From Chara braunii (taxonomy: Eukaryota > Streptophyta > Charophyceae > Charales > Characeae): a DNA stretch of 29,226 nucleotides. Location of the stretch: assembly GCA_003427395.1 (NCBI GenBank), contig BFEA01000169.1:617107-646332 (forward strand), in the 5' to 3' direction. Numbering within the stretch: position 1 is the stretch's first letter; each line of letters begins with the position of its first letter. Shown piece after piece: positions 1 through 8,597 of the stretch. The notes under the pieces are model-generated. The model had not been told where the DNA came from. It saw only the letters and a list, made by a program, of their open reading frames with translations, and searched no databases. Both the position numbers and the translations under genes were made by a program.

Positions 1-63
<63 letters not shown>

Positions 64-131
64 TGACTGACTGACAGACAGACAGAGAGGGAGACAGGGA
101 GACAGAGAGAGAGGAAAGAAAGAGAAAGCAC

Positions 132-166
<35 letters not shown>
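1..166. repeat. (GA)n microsatellite with CAGA/ACTG interruptions
   Basis: Positions 1-50 are pure (GA)25. They are followed by CAGA and ACTG tetranucleotide runs to about 88, then a purine-rich spacer and a second (GA)n tract at 134-165. The window starts inside the tract, so its full length is unknown. Confidence 0.97.
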
Positions 167-168
<2 letters not shown>

Positions 169-177
169 AAATCGTAC

Positions 178-243
178 CTTGGTCGCCGTCCAGAGTGCTA
201 CCGGTTATCCGCAGCGGCGCGGAGAATCGTAGACACCCACCAT
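178..243 (-). other. Candidate 66 bp exon, minus strand
   Basis: On the minus strand a pyrimidine-rich stretch (from about 275 down to 249) ends in CGGAG, followed by 66 bases open in only one phase, then AAG|GTACGA, a fair splice-donor match. The open phase reads 21 full codons without simple repeat (for example LRFSAPLRITGSTLDGDQ). No neighbouring exon is visible and the donor runs straight into a (GA)n tract. The splice signals are weak evidence alone; it could be chance. Confidence 0.2.
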
Positions 244-527
244 CTCCGAAAAAGAAACGAAAAGAAGGAAAAACAATTCTCTGAAAAATAAAGAACTGAT
301 TTCAATTTCATTTTGTACATCGTTGGCTAGAAACTCCCCTAAGAGGAGTCTACCCGTCTTTTGGGGACCCAGCCGAACACCCTTTCAAGCATTGTGATGA
401 ATGTATAGGAGCGAGGTTTCCGGTCAGATACAGATATCACGGCCAGGCGTTCTATTCGGGGCAAGACGAACCCCGCAGAGACCCTTAGCGACAGAAATGC
501 CGCGTGCTTGTGAAAGAAACAAAAGGG
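244..527. other. Non-coding stretch, nothing recognised
   Basis: Unique-looking sequence between the microsatellite and the foldback element. No ORF with coding character, no tRNA, no clear repeat. A short imperfect hairpin occurs around 335-353 (CTCCCCTAAGAGGAG). Confidence 0.6.
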
Positions 528-906
528 ATAATGTGCAAAATACCCCCATAAGTTGAGATGCTTGCCAAAATGCCCCTAAAAGATGTGAACAGAACGGAAT
601 GCCCCTCTGACAAAAAAAAACTTTTGTGGAACACCCCTGCGATCGGTTAGACCCCAAATCTTTGCATTATACCCCTGCCGACACCGTCCAACTTTGTAAA
701 ATGTCCCTACGGGGTACTGGCCTTTCCAAGGCCGGATTGCAAAATGCCCAGGGCCAAACGGCAACGTCCAGATTGTGAATTTGCGCACCGGCCTGACAGG
801 GGCATACAACAAAGATTTCGGGCCCCAAAATGGCATTCCTCTCTACCCACATCTTTCAGGGGCATTTTGGCATAGATCTTAGCTATAGGGGTATTTTGCA
901 AATTAT
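528..906. mobile_element. Foldback / MITE-like inverted-repeat element (~380 bp)
   Basis: The left arm (528 to about 605) and the reverse complement of the right arm (about 830-906) match over roughly 75 bp. Both begin ATAATnTGCAAAATACCCC and share CCAAAATGCCCCT, AAAGATGTG and GGAATGCC in the same order. A second block (CCCCAAATCTTTG near 652; its inverse near 805-825) extends the symmetry inward, and the middle holds a GGCCTTTCC/GGAAGGCCGG-type hairpin near 720-735. No transposase frame is inside; the ORFs are by-products of the inverted repeat. I do not see a clear target-site duplication. Hairpin-forming MITEs of this kind are known small-RNA sources; that role here is inference. Confidence 0.75.
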
Positions 907-2135
907 TTCAAAAAAACAAAAGAAAGGAGAAAAAGAAAAAGAAAAAAGCCATTCGTGTGGTTGGGGTGGTGCGTCTGTAACTGTTGATAAACAACCACGA
1001 ACTCATAAATACCGTAAGACACTTCAAATTCGTTTTTTTTTTTTTCCTTTTTTTGGGTTTGATTGCTCCATTCTTCTATTTACCACCATAGTCACCTCAT
1101 GTGAGGTATAACTTCCAGGCCGGTTCCCAGGTTTTGCCTTCCCCAAGTAGATGTCACCTCCCCAATCCCTGAGTTCATTCCTTTTCTCCCTCAGCACAAC
1201 TCAATTTTTAATTACCCCTCCCCAACACGCCCTTCTTCCCTGCCCCCATTAGCGACTCTCTCGCTCTCTTCTCATAGCTCGAAAACAAACGTGCGTTATT
1301 CAAGCATGCAAGAAGAACAATGTGTGCCTTGCCTCACACCGTTGTGGTTGGCGTGTATTCATTTATGAAAGGGAAAAAAAACATCAAAGAGAATAAAAAA
1401 GGAGAAAGAAATGAAGTATTATATGAAAGAGGGTGATAAGAGTGAAGAAGAAGGAGATAGAGTTGTATAAGAGTTGAGAAGGACCAGAGCAAAAACAAAG
1501 ATTAACGAAGATGAGGTGTGGTGGGGACAGTCACGCACTTATCGCAAACGTGAAGGCAATGCTAGGAAGCAGGGTACCTTCAAGTTTGACATAGTTGCAC
1601 TTCAAACCCATGGCAGGCTTGAGTCCAAACTTCATTCAAGCCATGAGAGCAAGCATATGCAAGCCATGAGAGCAAGTTTGGGTGGAGGGGTGCAGAAGAC
1701 CACGAACATGAAAAAACCTAGTTCAATCTGTGGACCACAGTCGACGATTCAGATATGGCTATTTTTTTCTTGGTCAACAAAAGACCCTCTTAGCTTTGAG
1801 CCGCATAAGGGCGGGGGGCATGAATATTCTACTGAGGTCCTTAAAAAAATAATTTGAGCCATACGCAAAATGTCCACGGCCTAAGAAAAGAGAATCAGGC
1901 CCGACACCTATTTTACACAAGGTCTAACAACCGGATGATGTGGGTCAACTGCATGTCGAACTAGGTTGACATTTCTCCACTTGTATGCTTGAGTGCACAA
2001 GTCGTTGTGACAATTGTGATATGCACATCACTGTTTTAGTTATACTTGCAAAAAAAACAAAGAATCAATCATCATCTACATGTCTCTATGTATACAGTGT
2101 ATGCGTACGTGCATAGTATCCAGACCGTTGTCGGA
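907..2135. other. Intergenic sequence with no supported gene
   Basis: Contains A- and T-runs (905-950, 1033-1052), a purine-rich block (1370-1500) and a 127-codon open frame at 1474-1857 that opens at TTG and has its first in-frame ATG only about halfway through. A 17 bp direct repeat (CAAGCCATGAGAGCAAG, from about 1637 and again about 1660) lies in that frame. No domain, splice or composition signal supports coding. Confidence 0.55.
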
Positions 2136-2161
2136 CAAAATACCCTTACAAGGGTATTTTG
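2136..2161. repeat. Perfect 12 bp palindrome (CAAAATACCCTT arms)
   Basis: CAAAATACCCTT, a two-base AC loop, then its exact reverse complement. The arm core CAAAATACCC is the same as the terminal motif of the foldback element at 528-906, so this may be a remnant junction of two such ends. Two smaller hairpins follow directly (CCTTG...CAAGG at about 2162-2185, GTGGC...GCCAC at about 2185-2202). Confidence 0.7.
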
Positions 2162-2215
2162 CCTTGTCTTTGCATTCGGCAAGGTGGCGACGTCAGCCAC
2201 CATGACGTAGCCAGT

Positions 2216-2695
2216 CTAGGACGAGAGAGGTGTGCACGTTTGGCGTAACGCTGGAAGCAAAATCCTCGGCCACTGAGGCCAGGGCAAAAATCGGTGAGAA
2301 AAATTCGTTAAGTATGTGCGCGCGTTACTATAACGAGCGCCGTGGTGATTAGGATCGGTAGTAATGCCCCTCGACGGAAGAGGTCGAAGGGTCAGTTGGA
2401 CTGATGATTGTGTTAGGTCCAGTGCCTGTCTTCCCTCCGGTACTGGGGGTTCTAAAAATTTCGGTCTTTGTCTTCCCCTACTCAGCCTCCGGGTCGAGTA
2501 CCCGCCACACCTACTTCTACTTGGTGTGGTACCAGCCTGCCCACCACTTGAGTATCTACCCTGCCGCGACCCTCGATGCCGCGACCACGGCTGAGTACCG
2601 GCCCTTCGGGCCTTCCGATGAAATACGTGCCCTTGCGGGTCACGCATGCGCCCAAGGCGGCAGGCATTTAGATACGCACGCAGATTGGCAAACAT
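2216..2695 (-). CDS. Hypothetical 159-codon ORF, GC-rich, unknown
   Basis: A complete ATG-to-TAG frame on the minus strand. The predicted protein is basic and rich in Arg, Gly, Ser and Pro (an RGSRQGRYSSGGQAG-type stretch near residues 41-55), with no signal peptide, membrane segment or zinc-knuckle motif that I can see. I do not recognise a family. Its GC content is clearly higher than the sequence on either side, which could mean a real gene or transposon fragment, or just a GC-rich repeat open by chance; overlapping open frames of 112 (plus strand) and 61 codons (minus) show that stops are rare here in several frames. The TATATATATT stretch at about 2755-2764 lies upstream with respect to its transcription. 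Gag-like basic proteins have a similar composition, but nothing diagnostic supports that. Confidence 0.22.
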   Translation of the reverse strand: MFANLRAYLNACRLGRMRDPQGHVFHRKARRAGTQPWSRHRGSRQGRYSSGGQAGTTPSRSRCGGYSTRRLSRGRQRPKFLEPPVPEGRQALDLTQSSVQLTLRPLPSRGITTDPNHHGARYSNARTYLTNFSHRFLPWPQWPRILLPALRQTCTPLSS

Positions 2696-2790
2696 GCATG
2701 ATCGCGCAGGCTAGAATGGGCTCAGGCCATTGGTTGGACTGAGCCGCGTTACTTTATATATATTAGAGCTACTCCTTTTTTAAGCGAAGT

Positions 2791-2900
2791 GCGGGTTAGC
2801 TCAATAGGTTGCAGTACAGGGTTGATATGTGGAAGATTTGGGGATCAAGGCCTGCCGCCCTTCGAGCTAGCTCCCTTTTGACAGGGAGCTCAATTTTTTT
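2791..2900 (+). ncRNA. tRNA-derived SINE-like pol III unit
   Basis: Starts GCGGGTTAGCTCAATAGG, containing a good pol III A-box (TTAGCTCAATAGG, 2796-2808). A degenerate B-box-like GGGGATCAAGGCC follows at 2840-2852. The D- and anticodon-arms do not fold properly, so this is not a working tRNA but a tRNA-derived head. A 7 bp hairpin (AGCTCCC/GGGAGCT, 2869-2890) and a T7 run (2894-2900), a possible pol III terminator, close the unit. Pol III transcription is inferred from the boxes only. Confidence 0.4.
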
Positions 2901-2904
2901 CGTT

Positions 2905-2985
2905 TTGCCTAGGATTGAACAACCGGGATTCGAACCCGCGACCTTACAAGTAGGAGTTAGTATAGCTAGTTGTTAGTTAGAACCG
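2905..2985 (-). ncRNA. Truncated tRNA-like / SINE sequence, minus strand
   Basis: The minus strand carries an exact pol III B-box, GGTTCGAATCC (2926-2936), inside a T-arm-like GCGGG-TTCGAAT-CCCGG, followed by a possible acceptor strand that pairs at about 5 of 7 positions with sequence near 2975. Upstream, CTTGTAAGG resembles an anticodon loop region, but the D-arm is too short and the anticodon stem does not pair. It abuts the plus-strand tRNA-like unit tail to tail, as in a composite or dimeric SINE. A functional tRNA is unlikely. Confidence 0.4.
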
Positions 2986-3402
2986 AGTGTCGTGGGACTC
3001 CGACACTTGGCAAGGTAGGGATGAACCGTGAGGTTGAATCACGTTAGATTCGTTGTTTTAGTTTTGATTTTCTTTTACCTTTTGCCTACCTGCCCCGAGG
3101 TGCCCAAATGAATCACGCCCCGATATTGGGACGGATTCACCTAGTAAGGAGCCAACCGACTACGCCTGGTAGGACTCCGCAGTGGGTACGGGGCTTCTAG
3201 CTCGGCCGCTCGGTACTATTCCGCATCCTCGAGAAGGACAGATCGTGAGAAAGGGGTAGCGCGCGGAAGGCAGGGCGCAGAAGGAGGAGAAACGCGCGAG
3301 AAGAAGAAGAAGAAGAAAAGGAAGGAAGAGGAGGAAGGAGACTAAGAAGAAGGACGGGAAACAAGTTCGTCGCAACAGGGAAGATTGTTGTAGTTATCGA
3401 TC
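2986..3402. other. Intergenic; purine-rich tract, no gene
   Basis: Includes a GAA/GGA-rich tract (about 3280-3350). Long minus-strand open frames here are Ser/Leu-rich shadows of that tract. Confidence 0.6.
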
Positions 3403-3744
3403 TTGCATGAGACGTGCCTAGTAAAGCGCGAATCATCAGCGCGCACCGATTACGTCCCTGCCCTCTCCACGGTTTGCCGCCGAAAAGAGAGATCCACCTA
3501 CGGCAACGACGACGACACTGACCTTGACAACAGACGAAAGAAAGAGAGCAGGGGGAGAAGAAAAGAGGAGAGAGAAGAAGAGGGAGAAGTGGAGAGGGAA
3601 TACTTACCTGACCAAGGCATAGCAACGAAGGGGCTGACAACGACGGCGACTCTAACGACGACGGTGACGACGACGAGGAATATGAGAGAAGAACGGGTAA
3701 GTCTCGTTCCTCGCAACCAATCCCGATACTTCCATCAAAGATAA
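3403..3744 (+). CDS. Candidate charged-repeat ORF/exon, low confidence
   Basis: A plus-strand frame of 113 codons with an acidic patch (YGNDDDTDLDNRR), a Lys/Glu/Arg-rich run, then a Thr-rich part. In another frame the last part reads ADNDGDSNDDGDDDEEYERR and ends at AACGG|GTAAGTCTC (about 3696), a strong plus-strand donor. On the minus strand GTCAG|GTAAGTATTC (about 3607) is an equally good donor. The low-complexity GAC/GAA composition gives open frames in several phases, so strand and frame cannot be decided. It may be the most upstream, degraded member of the array at 3.8-6.7 kb, which also has GAC/GAT-rich (DDD) segments. Confidence 0.2.
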   Translation: MHETCLVKRESSARTDYVPALSTVCRRKERSTYGNDDDTDLDNRRKKESRGRRKEEREEEGEVEREYLPDQGIATKGLTTTATLTTTVTTTRNMREERVSLVPRNQSRYFHQR

Positions 3745-4015
3745 TAATAACAATATAATAAGTAATATTGATAAAAAGGAATAAATAAATGAATAAATAA
3801 ATAAAATAAAACCCATTGAATCTACCACTAAATATGGAAAGATTCATTTCGCTTTAAGGTGTGTGTGTATACCATAGGCACGTGTGTAAGTGAGTACGCG
3901 TGTGTATGTGTGTATACGATTGATATGTGTGTGTATGAAAAAGAGAGAGAGCTCTTTTTCTTCCTTCTCTCAGTCCGCCTTCTTCTTCTCACCCTCTCAT
4001 CGCCTGACTTCTCAG

Positions 4016-4275
4016 AATCAGCAGACTACGATAGAGAGAGAGAGAGTTGTGACTTGAGACTTGGCGACTTTGGATCCAGACACAACATTGGGATTCAGAC
4101 ATTATTGACGAATGACTATTTGGGCCTGTGCCGAAGACTTAGTGTAGACGACATTCCCAACTTTCCCTCTTCCTCGTCTAGCCTCCCTCTCTTTCGTTTG
4201 AGTATGGTCGGGGCTGGCACGGTCTGCCTGTATAAAATGCCTGACCCCTTTACACCATGGAATGATGATGATGAG
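4016..4275 (+). CDS. Exon-like module, copy 1
   Basis: Preceded by a strong 3' splice-site pattern: a CT-rich tract of about 50 bases ending CTGACTTCTCAG. The open frame, continuous through about 4410, contains SADYDRERESCDLRLGDFGS, then IQTL, DYLGL, a Ser run and DPFTPWNDDDE. A possible donor is GATGAG|GTGTG at 4275/4276. A second copy at 5298-5548 keeps the same frame with mostly substitutions and few indels, which suggests selection on protein at some time. No domain is recognised; there is no ATG with context, so if coding it is an internal exon. The frame upstream of the CAG is GT/GA microsatellite and is not counted. Confidence 0.35.
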
Positions 4276-4635
4276 GTGTGTTCAGGGCTGCATTGTGATA
4301 ATGATGGATCGGATCATTGGTACCTCAGCCCTCTACGCTATCTTAAACTCTGTGCGGGAGGACGGTTTCTGTCTGATCGACGCCCGTACAATAAGCGGTG
4401 GCATGGGTAGGTGTGAATATGAGAGAGGAGGAGAGTATGAGAGAGAGAGAAAAAGATCAAAAGCGGAGAGAGATAGGAGAATGGGAAAGGTGAAGGGGGA
4501 CTAACCTTTTGCTCGATTATCGGCCACCGTAGCGGATCAATATTGAACGTTGTGCCTCTCCTATAGCGGCTGTGTCGGATAGGTTCACGTACGTTTATGA
4601 TTTTTTATTAATGTCATTATTAAAACTATTACTAT

Positions 4636-4702
4636 TAATATTGCTATTATTATTATTATTATTATCATTATTATCATTACAGTTAATGTCATTATTATTA
4701 TT
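4636..4702 (+). repeat. (ATT)n interrupted microsatellite
   Basis: TTATTATTA-type tract with CATTATTA interruptions; it replaces the left flank of the first hairpin box. Confidence 0.9.
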
Positions 4703-4715
4703 AGTAATACTAAAG

Positions 4716-4787
4716 ATAAAACAGATGGTAGTGTATATTTCCCCGATTCAACTGAAAAATCATTTCGTTTTGCTCGTCCTAGCGATG
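4716..4787 (+). repeat. Hairpin box copy 1 (left arm lost)
   Basis: Shares GTGTATATTTCCCCG, the TTCAACTGAAAAATCATTTCG-like core and TTGCTCGTCCTAGCGATGG with the other copies. The left inverted arm is overwritten by the ATT tract. Confidence 0.7.
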
Positions 4788-5098
4788 GGACGAGTGTGCG
4801 TGAGACACTCATGATTCGGGAGAGAGATTGAAGGGAGGAAGAGATCAAGGAGAGAGAGGGAAAAAAAAGATTGGAGGGGACATGCACGACCAACTCAGAA
4901 TCACGCTACTCACATCAGTCGCGTTAGAACAGATTGAATGAATCTTGCGACGGGACACGGGAATATGCCTACTACATGCATGGGTGTATGTGTGTGTGTG
5001 TAGGCGTGTGTGTGTAAGAGAGAGGGAGAGACGATTAGTCTCCAACCTTGGCCTACAACTAAGTCTCCTACCCACGGTTCGACGCACGCTACTTGGAT

Positions 5099-5186
5099 CG
5101 ATAGAAACGAGCAAATCAAAGAGTGACAGGGTATATCTCCCCGTTTCAGTGGAAGTTTCATTCCGAGTTGCTCATCCCATCGACAT
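5099..5186 (+). repeat. Hairpin box copy 2
   Basis: Left arm CGATAGAAACGAGCAAATCA; right arm GCTCATCCCATCGACATGG, its imperfect inverse; core GTTTCAGTGGAAGTTTCATT. Followed by TGTGTGTGAGACACTCATGATTCG-like sequence. Confidence 0.75.
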
Positions 5187-5297
5187 GGAATGCGTGTGTG
5201 TGAGACACTCATGATTCGACTAAGGAGAGAGAGAAAGAGGGGGAGAGAGAGGGTTTTTCTTCTCCCTTCTCTTACCTCTCGCCACCTGACTCCTCAG

Positions 5298-5548
5298 TAT
5301 CAGCAGACTACGACAGAGAGGGAGAGAGTAGTGACTCGAGACTCAAGGACATTGGGTCCAGATTTGACATCGAGATTCAGACACTAGACTGGGATTATTT
5401 GGGAATTGTATCACAGACTGGTGTTGACGGCACACCCATCTTTCCCGCTCCTTCGTCTAACACCCCTCCTCTTCGTCTGTGTATAGCGGGACTGGCGCAT
5501 CTTCCTGTGTGAGCGCCAGACCCCTTTACACCATGGAATGATGATGAT
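5298..5548 (+). pseudogene. Exon-like module, copy 2 (in-frame stop)
   Basis: Same arrangement as copy 1: pyrimidine tract ending CTGACTCCTCAG, then a frame with SADYDREGESSDSRLKDIGS, IQTL, DYLGI, a VD-P-FP spacing and DPFTPWNDDD. A TGA interrupts it at about 5507, just before the DPFTPW block, and a small shift precedes that block. A GT follows GATGATGAT at the place of the copy 1 donor. It reads as a duplicated exon that has begun to decay, or as a repeat that only looks coding. Confidence 0.35.
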
Positions 5549-5676
5549 GTTCGAGAGCTGCATTACAATATTGATTGTTCGGATCATCAGTTCCTAAGTC
5601 TTCCACTACACTTCTTGTACTTTGTAAGAGAAGTCGGTTCTCGATCCAGTCTAACAACGATACAGCGGGTGACGGC

Positions 5677-5706
5677 GTGTGTGCGTGTGTGTGTGTGTGT
5701 GTGTGC
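5677..5706 (+). repeat. (GT)n microsatellite
   Basis: GTGTGTGCGTGTGTGTG-type tract with one GC interruption. Confidence 0.95.
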
Positions 5707-5780
5707 GAGAGTGAGGGAGAAAGAGAACCTCGGCCAACAGTTAAGTCTCAAACGCGCGACGAGCCGCGCGCTATCTCGAT

Positions 5781-5886
5781 CGATAGAATGAGCAAATCAG
5801 AAGTGATAGCGTATATTTCCCCGCTTCAGCAGAAGATTCATTCCGTTTTTTTTTTTTTTTTTTTTTTTTTTGCCATCCTATCGATG
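5781..5886 (+). repeat. Hairpin box copy 3 with T26 insertion
   Basis: Left arm CGATAGAATGAGCAAATCAG, core GCTTCAGCAGAAGATTCATT, right arm CATCCTATCGATGG. A pure T run (5846-5871) has expanded at the base of the right arm, lengthening this copy. Confidence 0.75.
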
Positions 5887-6020
5887 GAATGTTGTGTGTA
5901 TGTGTATGACAGAGAGAGAGAGAGCGTGAGAAGGAGAAAGAGAGAGTTCTCTCCTTCCTCCTCTAAGTCCACCACCCCTCGCCCTCTCACCACACGATCT
6001 AGTCATCTACGAACAACTAG

Positions 6021-6025
6021 TACTG

Positions 6026-6056
<31 letters not shown>
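6021..6056 (+). repeat. (TAC)n microsatellite
   Basis: TACTGC(TAC)n in the worn third exon-like module; it may descend from the GAC/GAT-rich segments in other copies. Confidence 0.9.
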
Positions 6057-6216
6057 GAGAGGAAAGAGAGAGAGGGGATTGCGATCATGGACAACATAAC
6101 GGGTAGGAAGCCTCTTAGGACATGGTTGGGTTCGCGCGATTTCAAGATCGAACGTACGACAAAAGAGTCACTTCAACATATACGTATGGTCGCAGCTATT
6201 CGCACGCTACCGGGAA

Positions 6217-6301
6217 CGATAGAGCAAACAAATCTAGAAGTGGAAATGTATATTGCCACGTTTTAGTGAACGATTCATCTCGTTTTTGCTCATCCTATCA
6301 A
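6217..6301 (+). repeat. Hairpin box copy 4
   Basis: CGATAGAGCAAACAAATC left arm, GTTTTAGTGAACGATTCAT core, GCTCATCCTATCAAGG right arm; preceded by CGCACGCTACCGGGAA as in other copies. Confidence 0.65.
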
Positions 6302-6478
6302 GGGACTGTGAGTGAGTGTGTGTATGTGAATGTGTGTGTTCGAGTGTGAAAGAGAGTGAGGGAGAGAGAAATGAGAGATAAAGAGGAAGAAAGATGGGAA
6401 TCAAAGTGGAAGAAAAGGAGAGAGAGGGAGAGAGCGCCTATATGCCTCCTACCGCTCCTCACCGCACGCTACCTTGAC

Positions 6479-6566
6479 CGATAGAACGAGCAAATCAAAA
6501 GGGGGGCATTGTATACTTTCACGTTTCAACGGAAGATTCATTTTGATTTTTGCTCGTCCTATCGAT
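6479..6566 (+). repeat. Hairpin box copy 5 (best preserved)
   Basis: Left arm CGATAGAACGAGCAAATCA and right arm TGATTTTTGCTCGTCCTATC pair over about 20 bases allowing small bulges; AAATCAAAA on the left matches the inverse of TTTTGATTTTT on the right, extending the stem. Core TTTCAACGGAAGATTCATT. Followed by TGTGTGTGAGACGTTCATGA and then the longest GA tract of this array. Confidence 0.8.
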
Positions 6567-6602
6567 GGAATATGTGTGTGTGAGACGTTCATGATTCGAC
6601 CA

Positions 6603-6604
<2 letters not shown>

Positions 6605-6685
<81 letters not shown>
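6605..6685 (+). repeat. (GA)n microsatellite
   Basis: About 80 bp of nearly pure GA. Confidence 0.98.
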
Positions 6686-6688
<3 letters not shown>

Positions 6689-6834
6689 GAAGGGCATATC
6701 TGATCGATGTTGATCGCTATCCCTGTTGTTGGGCGACTGACTCCCCAAATACAACGTAACTTCATATTACTGTACCGGACCGTAAAGATAGCTTGCATAC
6801 ATTCTATCTGATTTTGTTGTATTATTACTATTAT

Positions 6835-6925
6835 TCATATTCATATTCATATTCATATTCATATTCATATTATTATTATTATTATCATTTATTATGTCAT
6901 TATCTTATTATTATTTTGAGTTGTA
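6835..6925 (+). repeat. (TTCATA)n then (ATT)n microsatellite
   Basis: Six-base TTCATA/ATTCAT repeats pass directly into TTATTATTA. Confidence 0.95.
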
Positions 6926-6929
6926 ATTG

Positions 6930-7411
6930 CGCTTTTGTGGCTAGGTAGTTATAAGTAAGAACGCAGAGCACTCTTGCCGCCCATCACAACTGCTATAGTT
7001 TTCTTTCCTTTTATGATTAAATGTCATTTCTGTTGATGTTTCATCTTGATTTAAGCTAGGAATATGGCCAGATACGCTCGGGTGTGTGTAAGAGAGAGGA
7101 AGAGAAAAATCAGCGAGTTGTGGGTATGCGCAACAAGGGGCAAATAGAGCTTGATGAAAGAGTTGATTGGCCAGAAGTTTGTGGTATGAAGACTACCGGG
7201 GGGGGGTGAAAGGTACTGTAGCTTGGAGCCGAACAGACGAACGGATTAAGTGAGTAGGCACATTGTGATTCTCACGAATGGAAGCCGTGCGTAGGAAAGA
7301 AGGACACTGGGAGATTTAGCATGTGTCGGGGTTCTTCGAAGATGTGGCGCAGCTGGTCACCGCCGTTGTTGCCACGCGTTTCTCTCTGAAAAAAAAGGAT
7401 CAGCGCTCCCG
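6930..7411. other. Intergenic, no gene seen
   Basis: Mixed-complexity sequence between the two arrays, with a G8 run at 7199-7206. No supported ORF or repeat. Confidence 0.5.
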
Positions 7412-7530
7412 TTATTATTATTATTTTTACTATAAATATTATTATTGTTATTATTATTATTATAATTATGAGTATTATTTGATATTATTATTGACATTAG
7501 TGATGTTTAATTTTATTATTATTATCATCA
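7412..7530 (+). repeat. (ATT)n tract 1 of array 2
   Basis: Imperfect TTATTATTA with TAC/GTT/TGA interruptions. Confidence 0.93.
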
Positions 7531-8003
7531 GACTCGCATACTTCGTCATTTCACATGCATAGAAACAAGTGGTGAATCACAATGGCGCATAGCACAAACT
7601 CAAAGCTCGAAGGTATGGGAACCAAAACACAGTTCAGATGCAATCTCGCCTCAACAGGCTAAGGTGCATCAGCACCCTCGCATCACAACTCTTGTCACTG
7701 TGTATTACACCACTGTTTGCTTTACACTTCAACTCCGGGATCACTGCAGACCTCCTTGCATAAGTCATTGTGGCAGTGCTTCCGCATGGCTCACACAGGA
7801 ATGAATGCATGACTGGGCGCTGCCTGTTGATTTATACTTATGAAGCTCGTTGGTCTGCCCTTTCTATTGGCCACGGTGCATACAGTCCCACGCTGTATTC
7901 GCTGGATTGGAGTGAGACTTTCTAGACCGCACCACTGACTCCACTGGACTGCACTGCTGATTGCATGGGTGACGTCTTCAAGTACTTCGGGTTGTCGCCA
8001 ATG

Positions 8004-8222
8004 TCAGCGGTTGCAATAGCTGTGTAGAAGTACGTTGGGCGACGAGCGCAAGCGTGAGAGTGAAGGGACTGGACTCTTAGGTTGATATGGAGAGAGAGTA
8101 TGCTCTCCTTGACATTGGTTTCCAGTACTACGAGTCTTCATTGGTGTAGTACTGGTGCAAAGCTGCTCTTGGACACAGTGTGACTGATTGGTTTTCAATG
8201 TGATGGGGTGATCAGGAGTTAT
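8004..8222 (-). other. Possible downstream exon of the 8.4 kb candidate, weak
   Basis: The minus strand is open from an acceptor-like CAACAG (about 8235-8230) to a TGA near 8004: about 75 codons without simple repeats, Ser/Pro/Gln-rich. Its phase does not fit the donor at 8409 directly, so the link is unproven. Confidence 0.15.
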
Positions 8223-8235
8223 GATCTCGCTGTTG

Positions 8236-8290
8236 CTTATTATTATTATTTTTATTTTTATTTTTTATTTTTTTTAACTATTATTATTAC

Positions 8291-8336
<46 letters not shown>

Positions 8337-8343
8337 GTTATTA
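8236..8343 (+). repeat. (ATT)n tract 2 of array 2
   Basis: TTATT/TTTTTA mixture passing into nearly pure (ATT)n. Confidence 0.95.
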
Positions 8344-8408
8344 TCTACATATGCGGGCAGATTGACTTGAAGTAAGGATCTGGATTATGAGTAAAGCAAG
8401 ATACTTAC

Positions 8409-8597
8409 CTGCTGCTGATACGGGTGACATTTACCGCTACCTGCTCGTACTACGGGGGAACTGTTGACGTCATCTTCAGCCTTGTAGTATAGGCTAGATA
8501 GGACCTGCCGCATGTAGTCTGGGCGCTGAGCGCCAGATAGGATATCAAAATTGGTTCTTCGTTGATGATAATGATGAGAATATTTCAGCATTGTCAA
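8409..8597 (-). CDS. Candidate exon with strong donor, minus strand
   Basis: Minus-strand frame starting at ATG near 8591-8597, open for about 60 codons with no low-complexity bias (contains RRTNFDILSGAQRPDYMRQV and EDDVNSSPVVRAGSGKCHPY), ending QQQ|GTAAGTATC, a consensus splice donor in phase 0. The DDVNS piece falls where the 43-44 bp exon-like segments of the later units read DDVYANAD, GDVNTNAD or GVNTNAD, suggesting relationship. No family is recognised. It could be the least decayed member of a duplicated small gene. Confidence 0.35.

Larger units (their letters stand above)
3825..6690 (+). repeat. Complex tandem array: hairpin box + microsatellite + exon-like module
   Basis: The unit is, in order: a hairpin box; a GT-rich stretch ending TGAGACACTCATGATTCG in well-kept copies; a GA-rich tract; a pyrimidine tract ending in CAG; an exon-like module; and a CGCACGCTACC leader before the next box. 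Boxes lie at about 4716, 5099, 5781, 6217 and 6479, with a remnant near 3828-3875. Exon-like modules follow the remnant (4016) and the box at 5099 (5298); a worn one follows 5781. Later units are shorter. I do not recognise this family. Confidence 0.75.

Noticed and set aside
2869-2900. Bacterial intrinsic terminator (hairpin + T7)
   Set aside because: All context is eukaryotic; a pol III stop is the better reading.
3197-3847. 216-codon minus-strand frame with Ser and Leu runs
   Set aside because: Composition follows the GAA/GGA/GAC-rich plus strand; no ATG context or domain, and other frames are open too.
6449-6798. Ser-Leu or Arg-Glu repeat ORFs
   Set aside because: Translation of the (GA)n at 6605-6685.
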